Shown: positions 52,009 through 61,493, numbered from the stretch's first letter. The stretch: DNA of 64,000 bases from Polyangia bacterium (GCA_030429545.1 JAUIFF010000017.1:1-64000), one strand, 5' to 3'. The notes: generated by a model from the letters alone, not told the origin. Numbers and translations are program-made.

Positions 52009-52683
52009 ATGCTGAAACAAGTTGTCCGTGCCGCCCAATTTACCCAAGCCTACCTGACCCTTGTGCGGGATCCGTACAAGACCCAACGGGTCTTTCACCT
52101 CGTCGACAGCCTCGGTGCCGAAGGTCTCGAGAAGATCCCGGGATTCTTGCAGCGCCCAGAAGTCCAAAAGGTCATGTCCCAGCCAGCGCAGAGGTTGCGC
52201 ACCGATATTCCCGAGCTGGCAAAACTTCCTGAGCAAACCCTCGGGTACGCGTTTGCACAACATATGATCCGCGAAGGTTTTACACCTGAGGATCTCGCCT
52301 ACAGTCAAGGCGACGAGCCGTACGAGCGCATCCGCATCCACCTCGAGTCGACCCACGACGTCTGGCATGTCGTCACCGGCTTTCGCCCGGACATCGCCGG
52401 CGAGCTAGGGCTGCAGGCCTTCTACCACGGCCAATTCGGTGCAACGTTGGGTTTGGTGCTGCTGTCCGCGGGTCTGCTCAACACACTGTTTTTTGCCAAC
52501 GATGATGCCGACCGGCGCATGGCTGCGATTTCCCACGGTTGGCAACTCGGGCGCCGTGCTCGCCCCCTCATCGGTGTCGATTGGTCACGCAAATGGGAAA
52601 TGCCGCTTTCGCAGGTACGGCGGGAACTCGGTCTGTCCACAGATGGATTTGCGCTGGAGGAGGTGCTTGGTAACGCGGCGTAG
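52009..52683 (+). CDS. Coq4-family protein
   Basis: A 224-residue protein with the Coq4 signature HDxxHxxxG...GE: His116, Asp117, His120 and a Glu near 132 (STHDVWHVVTGFRPDIAGE). Coq4 proteins bind a metal and act in ubiquinone synthesis in mitochondria, recently linked to decarboxylation and hydroxylation of a ring carbon; bacterial homologues are less studied. The gene is divergent from a TetR regulator and 57 bp upstream of a PLP/acyltransferase fusion, so it may be part of a specialised pathway separate from housekeeping quinone synthesis. Confidence 0.85.
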   Translation: MLKQVVRAAQFTQAYLTLVRDPYKTQRVFHLVDSLGAEGLEKIPGFLQRPEVQKVMSQPAQRLRTDIPELAKLPEQTLGYAFAQHMIREGFTPEDLAYSQGDEPYERIRIHLESTHDVWHVVTGFRPDIAGELGLQAFYHGQFGATLGLVLLSAGLLNTLFFANDDADRRMAAISHGWQLGRRARPLIGVDWSRKWEMPLSQVRRELGLSTDGFALEEVLGNAA

Positions 52684-52740
52684 AGCTGCGCGCGAGTTCT
52701 AGCGCATGCCCCAAAAGACATATTGCGTTACATACGAGGA

Positions 52741-55218
52741 ATGGAGCATTCCGAATTCCTCGCAACCGTTGAGAGGATGCATGCCGATGCCCGGCATCGA
52801 GGACTTTTCTTTCAATCCCTCGACGCGCATGAGGTCCGCACCCGTCACGTCCAACTGGCGGGGCGGGAAACCCTCGCCTTTGCCTCGTGTTCCTACCTTG
52901 GCCTCGAGTTTCACCCGCAACTCATCGCTGCTGCCCACGAAGCCCTCGATCGCTATGGGACCCAGTTTTCAGCCTCGCGCGGCTACCTCGCCCTACCCGA
53001 GAACGGACAGTTAGAAGCGGCGTTAGACCAGATCTTTGAGGGTTATTGCCTGGTCGCAACCTCGACCACACTCGCCCATCAAATCGCGCTCCCGGTGTTG
53101 GCGTGCGAACGCGACGCGATCGTGATGGACCATCAGGTCCACCATAGCGTCCAGATCGCAGCGACCCTCGCCCGTGCTGCCGGTGCCCACGTCGAGTGTA
53201 TTCGCCACGGCAATATCTACGAAGCTCTCGGCCGCGTTTCCCAACTCGCACGCAAGCATCGGCGGGTGTGGTTTTGCTGTGACGGGGTCTTTAGTATGTT
53301 CGGCGACTTGGCGCCGATTTCGTTGCTCGAGCAACTACTCGAGACGGCCGACAACGTGTTTTTGTATGTCGACGATGCTCACGGGATGAGTTGGGCGGGT
53401 AAACACGGCCGCGGCAGTTTTCGTTCGCGGATGCGACCACACCCGCGAGTGGTGGTCGCCACCTCCCTCAACAAGGCCTTCTCAGCGGCCGGGGGTTGTG
53501 TGGTGTTGCCCACCCCCGAGCTGCGCGAGCAGATCCGACTGTGTGCCGGGCCAATGGTGTTTTCGGGCCCGTTACAGCCCCCCATGCTCGCGGCAGCGCT
53601 GGCCTCGGCAAAGGTGCACCTGTCACCGGAGATCACGCGGCTGCAACGCGAACTGAGCATGCGGGTGGATCACTGCAACAAGCGGGCCCACGAGCTCGAG
53701 CTCCCGCTGTTGGTCACCAATGACAGCCCGATTTTGTTTTTTCGCTGCGGGTTGCCCCGGGTTGCCCTGACGGTCGCCGAACGCCTGCGCGACCGCGGCA
53801 TCTTCATCACCCCCTCCATTTATCCGGCCGTTCCCATGCGGACAGCGGGCATTCGCCTGTCGCTTACATGTATCCACACAATTGACGATATCGATCGGGT
53901 GTTGGCGGCATTGAGTGAGGAAATTCCGGCGGTCCTCGAGCGAGAACGGATCAGCCGCGAAGCCCTCGACGATCTGTTTGCAGATGCAATTTTACCGACC
54001 ACCTATCAAACCGCGTCCGAGCTACGTCGGCTGACAGACGGGCACTTCAACGTACCTGTTGCGCGGCCACACCCAACACGTTCACAGCAGCTAAGCGTCC
54101 GGGTGGAGGAGACGATCCACAACATCGATAGGGAGCTGTGGGACCGGCACATGGCCACACTTTCGTGCTCGAGTTGGTCGGCCCTGGCGGTGGTCGAAGG
54201 TGTGTTTCGCAACCAACCGGCGCCCGAACACAACTGGACGTTTTTTTATGTCATCGTCACGGACCCGCAGGGTCGCGTCGTTGCACTCACCTACTTCACT
54301 CTGATGCTGTCGAAGGACGATATGTTGATGCGGTCCGCGGTGTCGTCAGCGATCGAGCGACGTCGCGGCGACGACCCCTACTTCTTGACCTCGCGGGTGG
54401 TGTGTATGGGTTCGGGATTTTCTGAGGGCGTTCACCTCTACCTCGACCGCGACGGCCCGTGGGAAGCGGGTCTCGATGCGGTCCTCGAGGTCGCGCGGGC
54501 CCGCTACCAACAGGCCGAAGCTGGCATGATGATGCTCCGCGACTTCCCCCGCGACCCGCAGCTGGCCAAGGCCCTACTCGACCGCGGATTTGTCGAAGTG
54601 CCGATGCTCGACTCCCATCAGCTCGAAATTTCCTGGCAAACACCGGCCGAATTTTTGGCCCGCCTCAGCCGTCGACGACGTCGCAGGATGCGTAAGATCG
54701 TGGCACAGGCCTCCAACTACACGATCCGGGTCGTCACGTCGGCCGACGAGCAAACTGTGGAGGAGCTCTACAGTCTCTATCGCAATGTCGCCAACCGGAA
54801 GTTGCGGCTCAATATGTTCCCCCTGCCGCGCAATCTCGTCGCGGGATTGGTCACCTCACCGGCATGGGAACTGGTGACGCTACATCTTTCCCCGGACGCG
54901 GGGGGTCCGGGCGATAGCCGTCCCGTGGCCTGGTTTGCCGCACACCTCGGCGACGATCACTACGCCCCCCTCGTCTGTGGCCTTGATTATACATATGTCT
55001 ATGCACACGGTGCCTATCGCCAGATGCTCTACCAAGTCGTGATGCGTGCCCAGGCCCGCGGGGCGGGACATGTCCACCTGGGCATGGACGCCGACCTCGA
55101 AAAAGACAGGTTTGGGACCGAGCGAATTTCGACCTGTGCCTTTGTACAAACACGTGATGACTTCATTGGCGCGCAAATACGAGAGATCGTCGCGGAGGTC
55201 GGACTCTCCTCGTCCTAA
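52741..55218 (+). CDS. Alpha-oxoamine synthase fused to a GNAT/FemAB-like acyltransferase
   Basis: An 825-residue fusion. Residues ~1-400 are a PLP-dependent alpha-oxoamine synthase (8-amino-7-oxononanoate synthase / serine palmitoyltransferase group): DAIVMDHQVHHS, VDDAHGMSWAG and PLP Lys245 in TSLNKAFSAAGG. Residues ~440-820 resemble acyl-CoA N-acyltransferases of the BioF2/FemAB group, with a basic helix LARLSRRRRRRMRKI. The first half would condense an amino acid with an acyl-CoA, and the second could acylate the product. The start is uncertain: ATG 52741 (AGGA too close) or TTG 52723. It lies downstream of the Coq4-like gene. Confidence 0.85.
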   Translation: MEHSEFLATVERMHADARHRGLFFQSLDAHEVRTRHVQLAGRETLAFASCSYLGLEFHPQLIAAAHEALDRYGTQFSASRGYLALPENGQLEAALDQIFEGYCLVATSTTLAHQIALPVLACERDAIVMDHQVHHSVQIAATLARAAGAHVECIRHGNIYEALGRVSQLARKHRRVWFCCDGVFSMFGDLAPISLLEQLLETADNVFLYVDDAHGMSWAGKHGRGSFRSRMRPHPRVVVATSLNKAFSAAGGCVVLPTPELREQIRLCAGPMVFSGPLQPPMLAAALASAKVHLSPEITRLQRELSMRVDHCNKRAHELELPLLVTNDSPILFFRCGLPRVALTVAERLRDRGIFITPSIYPAVPMRTAGIRLSLTCIHTIDDIDRVLAALSEEIPAVLERERISREALDDLFADAILPTTYQTASELRRLTDGHFNVPVARPHPTRSQQLSVRVEETIHNIDRELWDRHMATLSCSSWSALAVVEGVFRNQPAPEHNWTFFYVIVTDPQGRVVALTYFTLMLSKDDMLMRSAVSSAIERRRGDDPYFLTSRVVCMGSGFSEGVHLYLDRDGPWEAGLDAVLEVARARYQQAEAGMMMLRDFPRDPQLAKALLDRGFVEVPMLDSHQLEISWQTPAEFLARLSRRRRRRMRKIVAQASNYTIRVVTSADEQTVEELYSLYRNVANRKLRLNMFPLPRNLVAGLVTSPAWELVTLHLSPDAGGPGDSRPVAWFAAHLGDDHYAPLVCGLDYTYVYAHGAYRQMLYQVVMRAQARGAGHVHLGMDADLEKDRFGTERISTCAFVQTRDDFIGAQIREIVAEVGLSSS

Positions 55219-55322
55219 CGCATCGCTGCGAAAACATTGCGACCCAGCCACCGAACCCGGCACCCGACAGCGCCGACGCAATAACCGGATACACTGCATC
55301 CGGAGACTCCCTCCTCGGAATC

Positions 55323-57560
55323 ATGACTGAAGTTTCTGGCAAGACGCTCGCGCTGTTTCGAAAAATCTCCGAGCGTACCGGCGTGGCCGTTGAAGAAATT
55401 TTCCACGGCACCGTGTGTCCCCCGGTCGATGGAGCTGACCCAGAGTACATCCCGTGGAGCGAGTTTTGCATTCTCTGCCGCAACGCGAGTAGGGCTTGCG
55501 GAGGCGTGGAGCGGCTCGCCGACATGGGTGCTGAGGTTATTGAGCTTCCCGAAGTCGGACGCATCGTCGGGGTGATCAGCCTGTTTGCCAGCGCGCACAC
55601 GCTTTATTGGGCCAACAAAAAATTTAGTGGGCCGGCGATGTTCAACCACCTCGGCAACGAGCTCGAGCAACTTCCCAACGGGCTGTTGTCCTTCACCATC
55701 ACGATCCCCGACGACTACGAAGACTGCCCCGAGTTTTTCTATCTCAACAGCGGCGTACTCAAGACCGTCCCCAGACTCATTGGCCTGCGCGAGGCGTTTA
55801 TTGAGCTTGAGCTCGCTCGCAATAAATGTACCTACATCATCGAAGCACCGCCGTCGATGACCCTGTGGGCACGCATTCGCCGGGCGTTTTCTGTGCTGTT
55901 TTTTGCCCGTACGGCGCTCGAGGAGATCAGTGCCCAGCAGTCGCTGCTGGCCAATCGTTACAAGGAACTGCAGGCGACGCGCGAGGACCTCGAGCGCGCA
56001 CGCGACGAGGCGCTCGCCTCAAAAATGGCTGCCGAACAGGCACTCGCCGTCAAATCTCAGTTTCTCGCGACCATGAGCCACGAGCTGCGAACGCCGCTCA
56101 ACGGGGTCTTGGGTATGACCCAAATCCTGATGACGACGTCCCTCGATGACGAGCAAAAGCGCTACACCGAGACCATTTACGACTGTGGCCAAAACCTCCT
56201 CACGCTGATTTCCGATGTCCTCGACTTTTCTAAAATTGAGGCCGCCAAACTCGAGCTACGGGCCACGCCCTTTGACGTTGTAACAGTTGTCGAACGGGTG
56301 CTGGGCATGCTCGCCAAACAGGCCCAGGACCAGCGTACTGAGCTCGGAGCCGACTTTGGTGATGCGCCGCGTATGATCGTGAGTGATCCGTTGCGGATAC
56401 AACAGGTCCTGCTCAACCTGATCGGCAATGCCGTTAAATTTACAAGTGATGGCGAGGTTTTTGTCAGGCTCGAGGTCGCCGAGCAGACCGGGGATGAACT
56501 CGTTTTGCGATTTTGTATCCGCGACACTGGCATCGGCATCCCCGAGGCCTTTATCCCCAAGTTGTTTATGCCGTTTACCCAGGTCGACAGCTCCAACACC
56601 CGCAGCTACGGCGGTACGGGACTTGGCCTGGCGATCTCAAAAGAGATTGTCACGCGCCTAGGGGGCCACATCGACGTCGCATCTGAGCTCGGCCAGGGCA
56701 CCACGTTTACATTTACGATCCGCACGAGTGTGGCCACACCCACGACCAGCGAGACAGTGCCACGCCCGGAGCTTGCCCAACTCGGTGCATATACAGCGCT
56801 TGTGGTCGACGACAACGCGACCAACCGGACTGTTGTTCGCCAGTGTCTGGTTTCGTGGGGGCTTGCAGTCGAAACCGCCGGCAACGGCAGGCAGGCCCTG
56901 GCCGCGCTTGCCAACAAGCGTTTCGACATCGTGCTGCTCGACCTGCGGATGCCCGATATGGATGGCTTTGAGCTCGCGCAGGAGCTTCGCCGCCAGCCCG
57001 CCCATCAACAGACCCAGGTCTTGATACTCACCGCCAGTGGGGACCGGGGAGACGCCCAACGGGCGACTGAGCTGGGAATCGCTGGCTACCTCACCAAACC
57101 GTTTCGCCACGCCCAGTTACACGCGACGGTCGAGCGCCTACTCAAGCGCCCACGCCCCGACGAAGCTACCCCCAAAGCTCAACCCGGCACCGACTCGCGC
57201 GGAACCTTGATGGTGGTCGACGACAACCGGATCAACCGACACTTTGCCATACGTGCATTCGAGCGCCTGGGCTACCGTGTCGTCGGAGCCTCCAGTGGCC
57301 ACGAAGCGATCGCACTCGCCCAAAAGCAGCGCTTCGACCTGATCTTTATGGACTGCGAGATGCCGTTGATGAACGGATTTGATGCAACCCGGGCCCTGCG
57401 AAAGATCGAAGCTACGGCCGCGATCCCGATCGTTGCGCTGACGGCCCACACCAACGACGAAGTGCGTGAGCAGTGCTCGGCCGCCGGCATGGACGACTAC
57501 ATCGCCAAGCCCCCGACGCTCGAAACACTCGCACAAACGCTCACGCGCTGGCTTCATTGA
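55323..57560 (+). CDS. Hybrid histidine kinase with two receiver domains
   Basis: A 745-residue soluble protein. Residues ~1-185 form an unassigned sensor domain with several Cys (IPWSEFCILCRNASRACGG). A coiled coil (~200-240) leads to HisKA with His253 (MSHELRTPLNG), then HATPase (LLNLIGNAVKFTSDG, DTGIGIP, GGTGLGLAISKEI). Receiver 1 has Asp540 (LLDLRMPDMDG) and Lys in LTKPF; receiver 2 has Asp677 (FMDCEMPLMNG) and Lys in IAKPP. There is no membrane helix, so it senses a cytosolic signal. The output partner is not encoded nearby. Confidence 0.93.
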   Translation: MTEVSGKTLALFRKISERTGVAVEEIFHGTVCPPVDGADPEYIPWSEFCILCRNASRACGGVERLADMGAEVIELPEVGRIVGVISLFASAHTLYWANKKFSGPAMFNHLGNELEQLPNGLLSFTITIPDDYEDCPEFFYLNSGVLKTVPRLIGLREAFIELELARNKCTYIIEAPPSMTLWARIRRAFSVLFFARTALEEISAQQSLLANRYKELQATREDLERARDEALASKMAAEQALAVKSQFLATMSHELRTPLNGVLGMTQILMTTSLDDEQKRYTETIYDCGQNLLTLISDVLDFSKIEAAKLELRATPFDVVTVVERVLGMLAKQAQDQRTELGADFGDAPRMIVSDPLRIQQVLLNLIGNAVKFTSDGEVFVRLEVAEQTGDELVLRFCIRDTGIGIPEAFIPKLFMPFTQVDSSNTRSYGGTGLGLAISKEIVTRLGGHIDVASELGQGTTFTFTIRTSVATPTTSETVPRPELAQLGAYTALVVDDNATNRTVVRQCLVSWGLAVETAGNGRQALAALANKRFDIVLLDLRMPDMDGFELAQELRRQPAHQQTQVLILTASGDRGDAQRATELGIAGYLTKPFRHAQLHATVERLLKRPRPDEATPKAQPGTDSRGTLMVVDDNRINRHFAIRAFERLGYRVVGASSGHEAIALAQKQRFDLIFMDCEMPLMNGFDATRALRKIEATAAIPIVALTAHTNDEVREQCSAAGMDDYIAKPPTLETLAQTLTRWLH

Positions 57561-57633
57561 CTTGAATTCACATTTCAATTCCCAAGGCAGGATGATTTGT
57601 GAATCTTGTCACAGCCATCTCGGTCGATTTCAA

Positions 57634-57662
57634 TTGAAAACAGTTTTCAAAATCATTAACAT
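57634..57662 (+). promoter_or_regulatory. Candidate sigma-70 promoter in intergenic A+T-rich DNA
   Basis: TTGAAA (57634-57639) and TAACAT (57657-57662) are separated by 17 bp. The -35 lies in a near-palindrome TTGAAAACAGTTTTCAA, a possible operator. It would start transcription at about 57,669, toward the hairpin at 57752-57799. Confidence 0.45.
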
Positions 57663-57668
57663 GATTTC

Positions 57669-57807
57669 GGTTTCAACGAAAGGAGCCACGAGCCGTTTAC
57701 GTTGAGCAAATCACTCGGTGCTGGGGAAAACACCGGGTGACTACTCCTGCACACCCCGAGGCTAGGACACACAATCCTGGGGTCCCTAGCCTCGGGGTGG
57801 TCTATTT
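57669..57807 (+). ncRNA. Candidate small RNA or leader-peptide transcription unit
   Basis: A ~135-nt unit between the candidate promoter and a strong hairpin (15-bp perfect stem, 57752-57766 with 57785-57799, 18-nt loop). It ends in a weak T-rich stretch (TCTATTTGT). An additional small stem (CGGTG/CACCG, about 57717-57735) lies inside. A 14-codon frame (ATG 57661, 8 residues MISVSTKG at its start) overlaps its beginning. The hairpin may simply be a bidirectional terminator for the kinase and rluB genes. Not matched to a known RNA. Confidence 0.4.
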
Positions 57808-57848
57808 GTATCAACAATAAATTTGTACGGGTGTCGGCCTAGCACCGC

Positions 57849-57966
57849 GCGTCGCCTCGCGCAGAAGATTTTGTCTCGGCCGCGTTTCGTGAAACGCAGT
57901 TGCACTGGTGGTGCTGCAGGTTTTGCGAAGCGCGCCCGGGACAAAATCGGCAAGTGAGGCGGCGTG
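57849..57966. repeat. Long imperfect hairpin, ~118 nt
   Basis: The core stem pairs 57867-57879 with 57936-57948 (13 bp, one G-T) and, past a C-C mismatch, 57881-57889 with 57926-57934 (9 bp, one G-T). The outer stem pairs CGTCGCCTC (about 57850-57858) with GAGGCGGCG (57956-57964) across an internal loop. The apical part contains a smaller GCAG..GCAC / GTGC..TGC stem. It could be a structured RNA, a REP/MITE-like element or a terminator. It lies between converging genes. Confidence 0.6.
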
Positions 57967-58003
57967 TCGAGAACTACGGGCTGCTAGCCGCCATACCCAA
58001 AGC

Positions 58004-58864
58004 TCAGCTACCGAGACCGCAAAGCTCGCGCAGGTTGTAGACCTCCGCGACCTTCAAGGGCCGGTATTCACCGTCGGCAAGGCCATCGGCCGTCAACCCA
58101 CCCACCGACACGCGAATCAGCTTGAGCACCGGGTGCCCGATGGCATCACCCATGCGCCGGACCTGACGATGTAGCCCTTGGGAGATGGTCAACTGCATCC
58201 ACGTGTTGGCCTCGGTCTCCTTGACCAAGCTGACCTCTAAGGCAGGTGCGGTGACAGTCCCATCTTCGAGGGTCACCCCCTGTTGCAGGGCTGCGATCGC
58301 CGCGAGGTCGGGCTTGCCTTGAAACTTAACGTGGTAGGTCTTGGAGACCTTGTGCCGCGGGTGGGTCAACCCGGCTGCGAGCTCTCCGTCGTTGGTGATC
58401 AGGAGGACACCGCGGGTGTGATAGTCGAGCCGACCCACGGGAAACACCCGCTCATCAACCTGTTTCAACAGCGACAACACCGTCGGACGACCGCGTTCGT
58501 CGACTCGCCCAGCGGCCGAACACACCACGCCGTCAGGCTTGTTGAGCACGTAGTAGACCTTGCGCTCCACCGCGATGGGCTTACCCATCACGCGGATGCG
58601 GTCGCGCTCGGGGTTTACTTTGGTGCCGAGCTCACGCACGACCCGGCCATTGACCGTCACCTTGCCGTCGCTCATCAGCTGCTCGGCCTTGCGCCGCGAA
58701 GTCACCCCCGCGGCAGCAATGACTTTTTGCAAGCGCACCCCGCCCTCCGCCGGAGGGGGTTGTGCCGCCATCGAGCTCGCCCCACGGCGCGGCCGTGGAG
58801 GACGGCGCCCCTTTTTTGGCCGTGATTTGGGTTTGGAGCCTCGTTGTTTATTCGGCGTCGCCAT
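58004..58864 (-). CDS. rluB: Ribosomal large-subunit pseudouridine synthase (RsuA/RluB family)
   Basis: A 286-residue RNA-modifying enzyme. A basic disordered leader precedes an S4 domain (RLQKVIAAAGVTSRRKAEQL). The catalytic domain has the Asp in GRLDYHTRGVLLITNDGELA and the motif ISQGLHRQVRRMGDAIGHPV. The RluB assignment comes from its place directly after scpB, as in many bacteria; RsuA and RluE/F are the alternatives. ATG 58864 overlaps the end of scpB by 17 bp, so the two are translationally linked. It isomerises uridine to pseudouridine in 23S rRNA. Confidence 0.9.
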   Translation of the reverse strand: MATPNKQRGSKPKSRPKKGRRPPRPRRGASSMAAQPPPAEGGVRLQKVIAAAGVTSRRKAEQLMSDGKVTVNGRVVRELGTKVNPERDRIRVMGKPIAVERKVYYVLNKPDGVVCSAAGRVDERGRPTVLSLLKQVDERVFPVGRLDYHTRGVLLITNDGELAAGLTHPRHKVSKTYHVKFQGKPDLAAIAALQQGVTLEDGTVTAPALEVSLVKETEANTWMQLTISQGLHRQVRRMGDAIGHPVLKLIRVSVGGLTADGLADGEYRPLKVAEVYNLRELCGLGS

Positions 58865-61493
58865 CGTGTTCCTCGACAGTATCGGTTTGGGTCTCCGCCG
58901 CGGCGCCGGATTGTGCAACCTGGGGAGAGTCTGTATCTACATCTTGTTGGCCAGTGGCTCGGGCTTCGCCCGGCGGCTCCTGACCCGACAGCGAGGGGGC
59001 ACTGTCCTGTGCCTCCTCGATATCCCGAGCTTGTTCGCCCGGGTCTGGCTCGTTCGCGGCTTGTGAAGTGTCTTCTGCGGCTTCGACATCGTCCGCGACC
59101 GACTCGTCCACGACTTCGTCCGACTCGTCCCCCGCCTCGCCCGTTGCGTCGTCCGACCCGTCCGCCGACTCGTCCGCACCTATTGCTTCGCCACTTTCGT
59201 CTTGCTCGGCTGCCTCGTTTGCGTCCGACTCGCCCCCGGTGTCCCCGGTGTCCGCTTGCGCGAGATTCGAAGCTTCTGCGGTCTCGTCGGATGCTCCGCT
59301 CACTTCCTCGACAACGTCCGAAGTCTCCGAGGTTTCATCCGATGCCTCGCTGTCCGAAGTCTCCTCGCTATCGGCCGCGATTTCGTCGGATGCCTCTGCG
59401 CTGTCCGAGGTTTCATCCGATGCCTCGCTGTCCGCTTCGTCGACAACGTCCGAAGTCTCCGAGGTTTCGTCGGATGCATCGCTGTCCGAAGTCTCCGAGG
59501 TTTCGCCGGATGCCTCGCTGTCTTCCTCGACAACGTCCGAAGTGTCTGAGGCTTCATCCGCTTCCTTGGCACCCGCCGAAGCAATTTCGTCGGATGCCTC
59601 CGCGCTGTCCTCCTCGACACTCTCCGAAGCAGTTTCGTCAGATGCCTCCGCGCTGTCCTCCTCGACACTCTCCGAAGCAGTTTCGTCGGATGCCTCCGCG
59701 CTGTCCTCCTCGACACTCTCCGAAGCAGTTTCGTCAGATGCCTCCTCGCCACTCTCGGAAGCTTCCGCTTTTTCGTCGGAGACCTCTGCGCTGTCCGCTT
59801 CCTCGCCCCCCACCGATTCGCTTGATGCCGGCTCTTCAACACCGCCCGACTCGTCGTCCCTCGACTCGCCAGTTGCTTCCGCAGACGCGCCCTCTAGTTC
59901 GGCTGCTTCCCCTTCGACACCCTCCGACATTGCCTCCGAGGCGCTTTGTTGTACTTCGCTCGACGCGTCCGCTCCGTCGTGTTCGTCCGCGTTCGGGGCA
60001 TCCGCTGCACCCGGCTCACCGTTCTTTACGGCAGCGTCGCCTCCCATGCGCTTGGCAAACCCCATGACTTCTTGCCCCAAGGCCTCGGCCTCGTTGGCCC
60101 CCATCTTGTTGCGCAGGGTCGCCTTGGTGTGGTCTGAGAGTTCGGTGAAGTCGCGTAGCGTCGGCAAGTCGCGGAGGCTTCGGAGGTTGAAGAACTCGAG
60201 GAAGTGCAGGGTTGTGCCGTACAACAGCGGGCGCCCTGCCTCCTCTTTTTTGCCGACGATCTGCACGAGTTCGCGCTCGAGTAGGACCTTGAGCACAGCT
60301 CCGCTATCGACCCCGCGAACGTCGTCGACCTCGGGCCGGGTGACTGGCTGGCGATAGGCCACCACCGAAAGGGCTTCGAGTTGCGGCCGGGTCAAGCGGA
60401 CAGGTTTGGCCTGCAGCATGGCCTGCACCCACTGGGCGTTTTGCGGGTGGGTGCGCAGCTGAAAGCCTCCGGCGACCTGGGACAGCACGATTCCCCGGGA
60501 ACGCGAGGCGTCCATGATGTGTTTGAGCGCGAGGCGAACCTGATTTTTTGTTGGTTCCTTGAGGACCTTGCGCAGCTGTTTGACGGTCATCGGCTTGCTG
60601 GCGGCAAACAACAGGCTTTCGATAATTGAGACCAGCCGCGGCGAGGCTTCGCCGCTGACATTGCGCAGGTCGTCCTCGGGATCGATCGGCAACTCGGAGA
60701 CGAGATTGAACTCGGGCTTGTCGGCCTCGGATTTTTGTGTATCTACATCCTGACCATCCGCGGAGGTCGTGCCGGTTGCTGGCGGCGGTTCGCTTGCATC
60801 GGTTTTTTCTGCGCCCGGGTTGGCGCCTTGTGGCTCTTCCTCGGCCGCTGATATCTGGTCGTCCGCATCGACCTCTGCTGCATCCGCGGCGTCCCCAGCT
60901 GCTTCAGCAGCACCCACCGGGTTCGTTTTGTCGGCTGCTTCGGCATCTGCTGCCTCGGCATCCGCTACTTCGGTATCCGCTGCCTCGGCTGTTTCGTCGG
61001 CCTCGGCATCGGCTACCTCGGCTGTTTCGTCGGCTACCTCGGAGCTGTCCGCTCGTTCATCAACGGATTCGTCTGCATCTTCGGAGTCGTCCGCTGCCTC
61101 GGCGCCATCCTCCTCCGTGCTCTCCGTACGATCGGTCTCAGCATCCCCTGAATCGGCCTCAATCTCGACTTCGGCCGGGGTGTCGGTGTCGACATCGTCG
61201 GCGTCATCGGGCTGTGCCGCGATGGTCTCCTCTGGCTTGGCTTCGCTGTCGGGCTCGCCAGTCTGCTCCGATTTTGCCGTGTCGGCCTGAGCCTTGGGTT
61301 CGCCGTCACCTAGGGCGGTTACGAGTGCGTCGATCGACGCTCGATCCTCGGTGGCCTCGGCATCTTCGAGCTCCGACACCAATTCACCGACCGAACGACC
61401 CGCGGTGTCGCCCTGCTCATGTACGCGAATCGGCGCCTTGCGACGCTTGCGTCCACCCTTCTTCTTTGGCGATTTTCGCGGTCGTTTGGCCAT
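58848..61493 (-). CDS. scpB: Segregation and condensation protein B with long acidic repeat extensions
   Basis: An 881-residue protein in place of the family's usual ~180-250. A basic start (KRPRKSPKKKGGRKRRK) is followed by ~220 acidic Asp/Glu/Ala/Thr residues. The ScpB winged-helix core spans ~280-470 (IIESLLFAASKPMTVKQLRK; VAYRQPVTRPEVDDVRG; FLEFFNLRSLRDLPTL). A ~400-residue acidic Ser/Glu/Asp/Ala tail follows, including near-exact repeats of EEDSAEASDETASESV. The core works with ScpA and SMC in chromosome condensation. It starts immediately after the scpA stop. The extensions are probably disordered. Confidence 0.92.
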   Translation of the reverse strand: MAKRPRKSPKKKGGRKRRKAPIRVHEQGDTAGRSVGELVSELEDAEATEDRASIDALVTALGDGEPKAQADTAKSEQTGEPDSEAKPEETIAAQPDDADDVDTDTPAEVEIEADSGDAETDRTESTEEDGAEAADDSEDADESVDERADSSEVADETAEVADAEADETAEAADTEVADAEAADAEAADKTNPVGAAEAAGDAADAAEVDADDQISAAEEEPQGANPGAEKTDASEPPPATGTTSADGQDVDTQKSEADKPEFNLVSELPIDPEDDLRNVSGEASPRLVSIIESLLFAASKPMTVKQLRKVLKEPTKNQVRLALKHIMDASRSRGIVLSQVAGGFQLRTHPQNAQWVQAMLQAKPVRLTRPQLEALSVVAYRQPVTRPEVDDVRGVDSGAVLKVLLERELVQIVGKKEEAGRPLLYGTTLHFLEFFNLRSLRDLPTLRDFTELSDHTKATLRNKMGANEAEALGQEVMGFAKRMGGDAAVKNGEPGAADAPNADEHDGADASSEVQQSASEAMSEGVEGEAAELEGASAEATGESRDDESGGVEEPASSESVGGEEADSAEVSDEKAEASESGEEASDETASESVEEDSAEASDETASESVEEDSAEASDETASESVEEDSAEASDEIASAGAKEADEASDTSDVVEEDSEASGETSETSDSDASDETSETSDVVDEADSEASDETSDSAEASDEIAADSEETSDSEASDETSETSDVVEEVSGASDETAEASNLAQADTGDTGGESDANEAAEQDESGEAIGADESADGSDDATGEAGDESDEVVDESVADDVEAAEDTSQAANEPDPGEQARDIEEAQDSAPSLSGQEPPGEARATGQQDVDTDSPQVAQSGAAAETQTDTVEEHDGDAE

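Noticed and set aside
57661..57705. 14-codon frame in the candidate small RNA as a real leader peptide
   Set aside because: There is no convincing ribosome-binding site and the length is within chance; mentioned only in the RNA entry.
58844..60357. Long plus-strand Ser/Asp- or Arg/Pro-rich frames opposite scpB
   Set aside because: They mirror the acidic repeats of scpB; the minus-strand frame carries the conserved ScpB core and abuts scpA.
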